Source of the DNA: Neurospora tetrasperma FGSC 2508 | Taxonomy: Eukaryota; Ascomycota; Sordariomycetes; Sordariales; Sordariaceae | DNA: 64,000 nucleotides | Assembly (NCBI RefSeq): GCF_000213175.1 | Contig: NW_009799102.1 | Location: forward strand, 3,043,914-3,107,913 | Reading direction: 5' to 3' | In this document: one piece after another, positions 63,391 to 64,000 of the stretch | Numbering within the stretch: position 1 is the stretch's first letter | Layout of the letters: each line of letters starts with the position of its first letter | Position numbers and translations under genes: made by a program | The notes under the pieces: model-generated | Database searches by the model: none | What the model saw: the letters and a program-made list of their open reading frames with translations, nothing else | What the model was told of the DNA's origin: nothing

Positions 63391-64000
63391 ATATAAGTAA
63401 CTCTACTACCTTCCCTAATCCTTCCCTATACTAACTATTATATTAAAATACAATACACAAATATTTACGATTCTACTCAACTGCTAAGACTATACTGAAG
63501 AGTCGTCCTCCTAAATAGGGCGGTCTATTTAGTAACGAGGCTATTCTCCTTAGTAAATTACCTACGCGAATAACCCAAGGGGGTAAAAAGGCTAAATGCA
63601 AAGCTCCCTGAAGCAAATTTAAAAATATAGCTCCTATACGGGCTTCAGTATATTATAGCTGTTCCTAGTACAAACTAGGTAATAGTATCGAAAAAATAAA
63701 TAATTGTAATACCTAGACCGAAATTCGTAGCTATATTATACTTAATAATAATAATAAGGATAAAGAGCTAGGCCGATATTGGGAAGCAAAGGTACGTGAG
63801 GTACGGCGAAGGGAGGAGGCGAGAGAGGAGGAGGCATAGGAAAGGAAAGAGAAGGCTATCGAAGTATTATTAAATACCTTCTCAAACGAGCTCCCTAATT
63901 TGTTAAATATTGTTATTTAAAGTGTAGATTATAATACGAGGTTAACACTATATATATGTAACAATATTTAAACGATAGTACTTTAGGGGAGAAAGTATAC
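63391..64000 (+). mobile_element. first-family MULE copy 5, C-terminal fragment
   Basis: Plus-strand sequence 63480-63560 aligns with the inverse of about 17640-17570 in T1 (the 'PKGRP...SDEAIPL' region). Positions 63740-63930 read 'KELGRYWEAKVREVRRREEAREEEA', then 'KAIEVLLNTFSNELPNLLNI', matching the C-termini of T1 and T3. The window ends in its 3' untranslated part, so the right terminal repeat lies outside. F2 is inserted in it. Confidence 0.65.

Overview
The window reads as a transposon graveyard from a filamentous ascomycete (Pezizomycotina). I see no intact host gene, no rRNA and no tRNA gene. Almost everything carries the imprint of repeat-induced point mutation (RIP): TpA is very common, CpA and TpG are nearly absent, and CpG is largely kept. 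Reading frames break every few codons, so long open frames are mostly chance or frame shadows. Annotation therefore rests on terminal repeats, target-site duplications (TSDs), alignment between copies inside the window, and short protein motifs.

Layout. 1-636: unassigned. 637-7336: 5' piece of a LINE, cut by a MULE, which is cut in turn by a 5'-truncated LINE and followed by a second MULE that runs into an assembly gap (7337-7578). 7579-33968: a minus-strand nest. Ty3/gypsy fossil C holds Ty3/gypsy fossil B. B holds (i) in its 3' LTR, a terminal-inverted-repeat element M2 that carries a full-length LINE, (ii) in its chromodomain, a complete MULE (T1), and (iii) in its gag zinc knuckle, a complete chromovirus A with both LTRs. 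33969-34740: second gap. 34760-34924: ATT microsatellite. 34925-37400: a CACTA/Tnp2-like transposase relic. 38900-42017, resuming at 51628: a low-complexity Tyr/Ser/Asn-rich coding relic of unknown identity, split by a full-length LINE (42018-51615). That LINE carries a 411-bp MITE (M1) and a 2.2-kb gag-only LTR element. 52685-59278: a LINE fragment fused to a truncated Ty3/gypsy fossil D, itself split by a complete MULE (T3). 59280-64000: an unassigned minus-strand coding relic ending at an LTR-like block, then a MULE of a second family (F2) inserted in a fifth first-family MULE that runs off the window.

Relationships. Four LINE copies belong to one family; its full-length copies come to about 6.96 kb once insertions are subtracted. 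Five MULE copies share one end sequence and, where both ends are visible, 8-bp TSDs. A second MULE family (F2) shares its terminal-repeat design with the non-autonomous elements M1 and M2. The sequence-supported insertion order is C, then B, then M2 / T1 / A, then LINE2 inside M2. This fits an AT-rich, gene-free, heterochromatic block of a RIP-active fungus. The most unusual signals are a conserved double hairpin at the LINE 3' end, a shared duplicated motif in the MULE/MITE termini, GC-rich LTR islands that keep palindromes, and the unidentified coding block around 39-42 kb.
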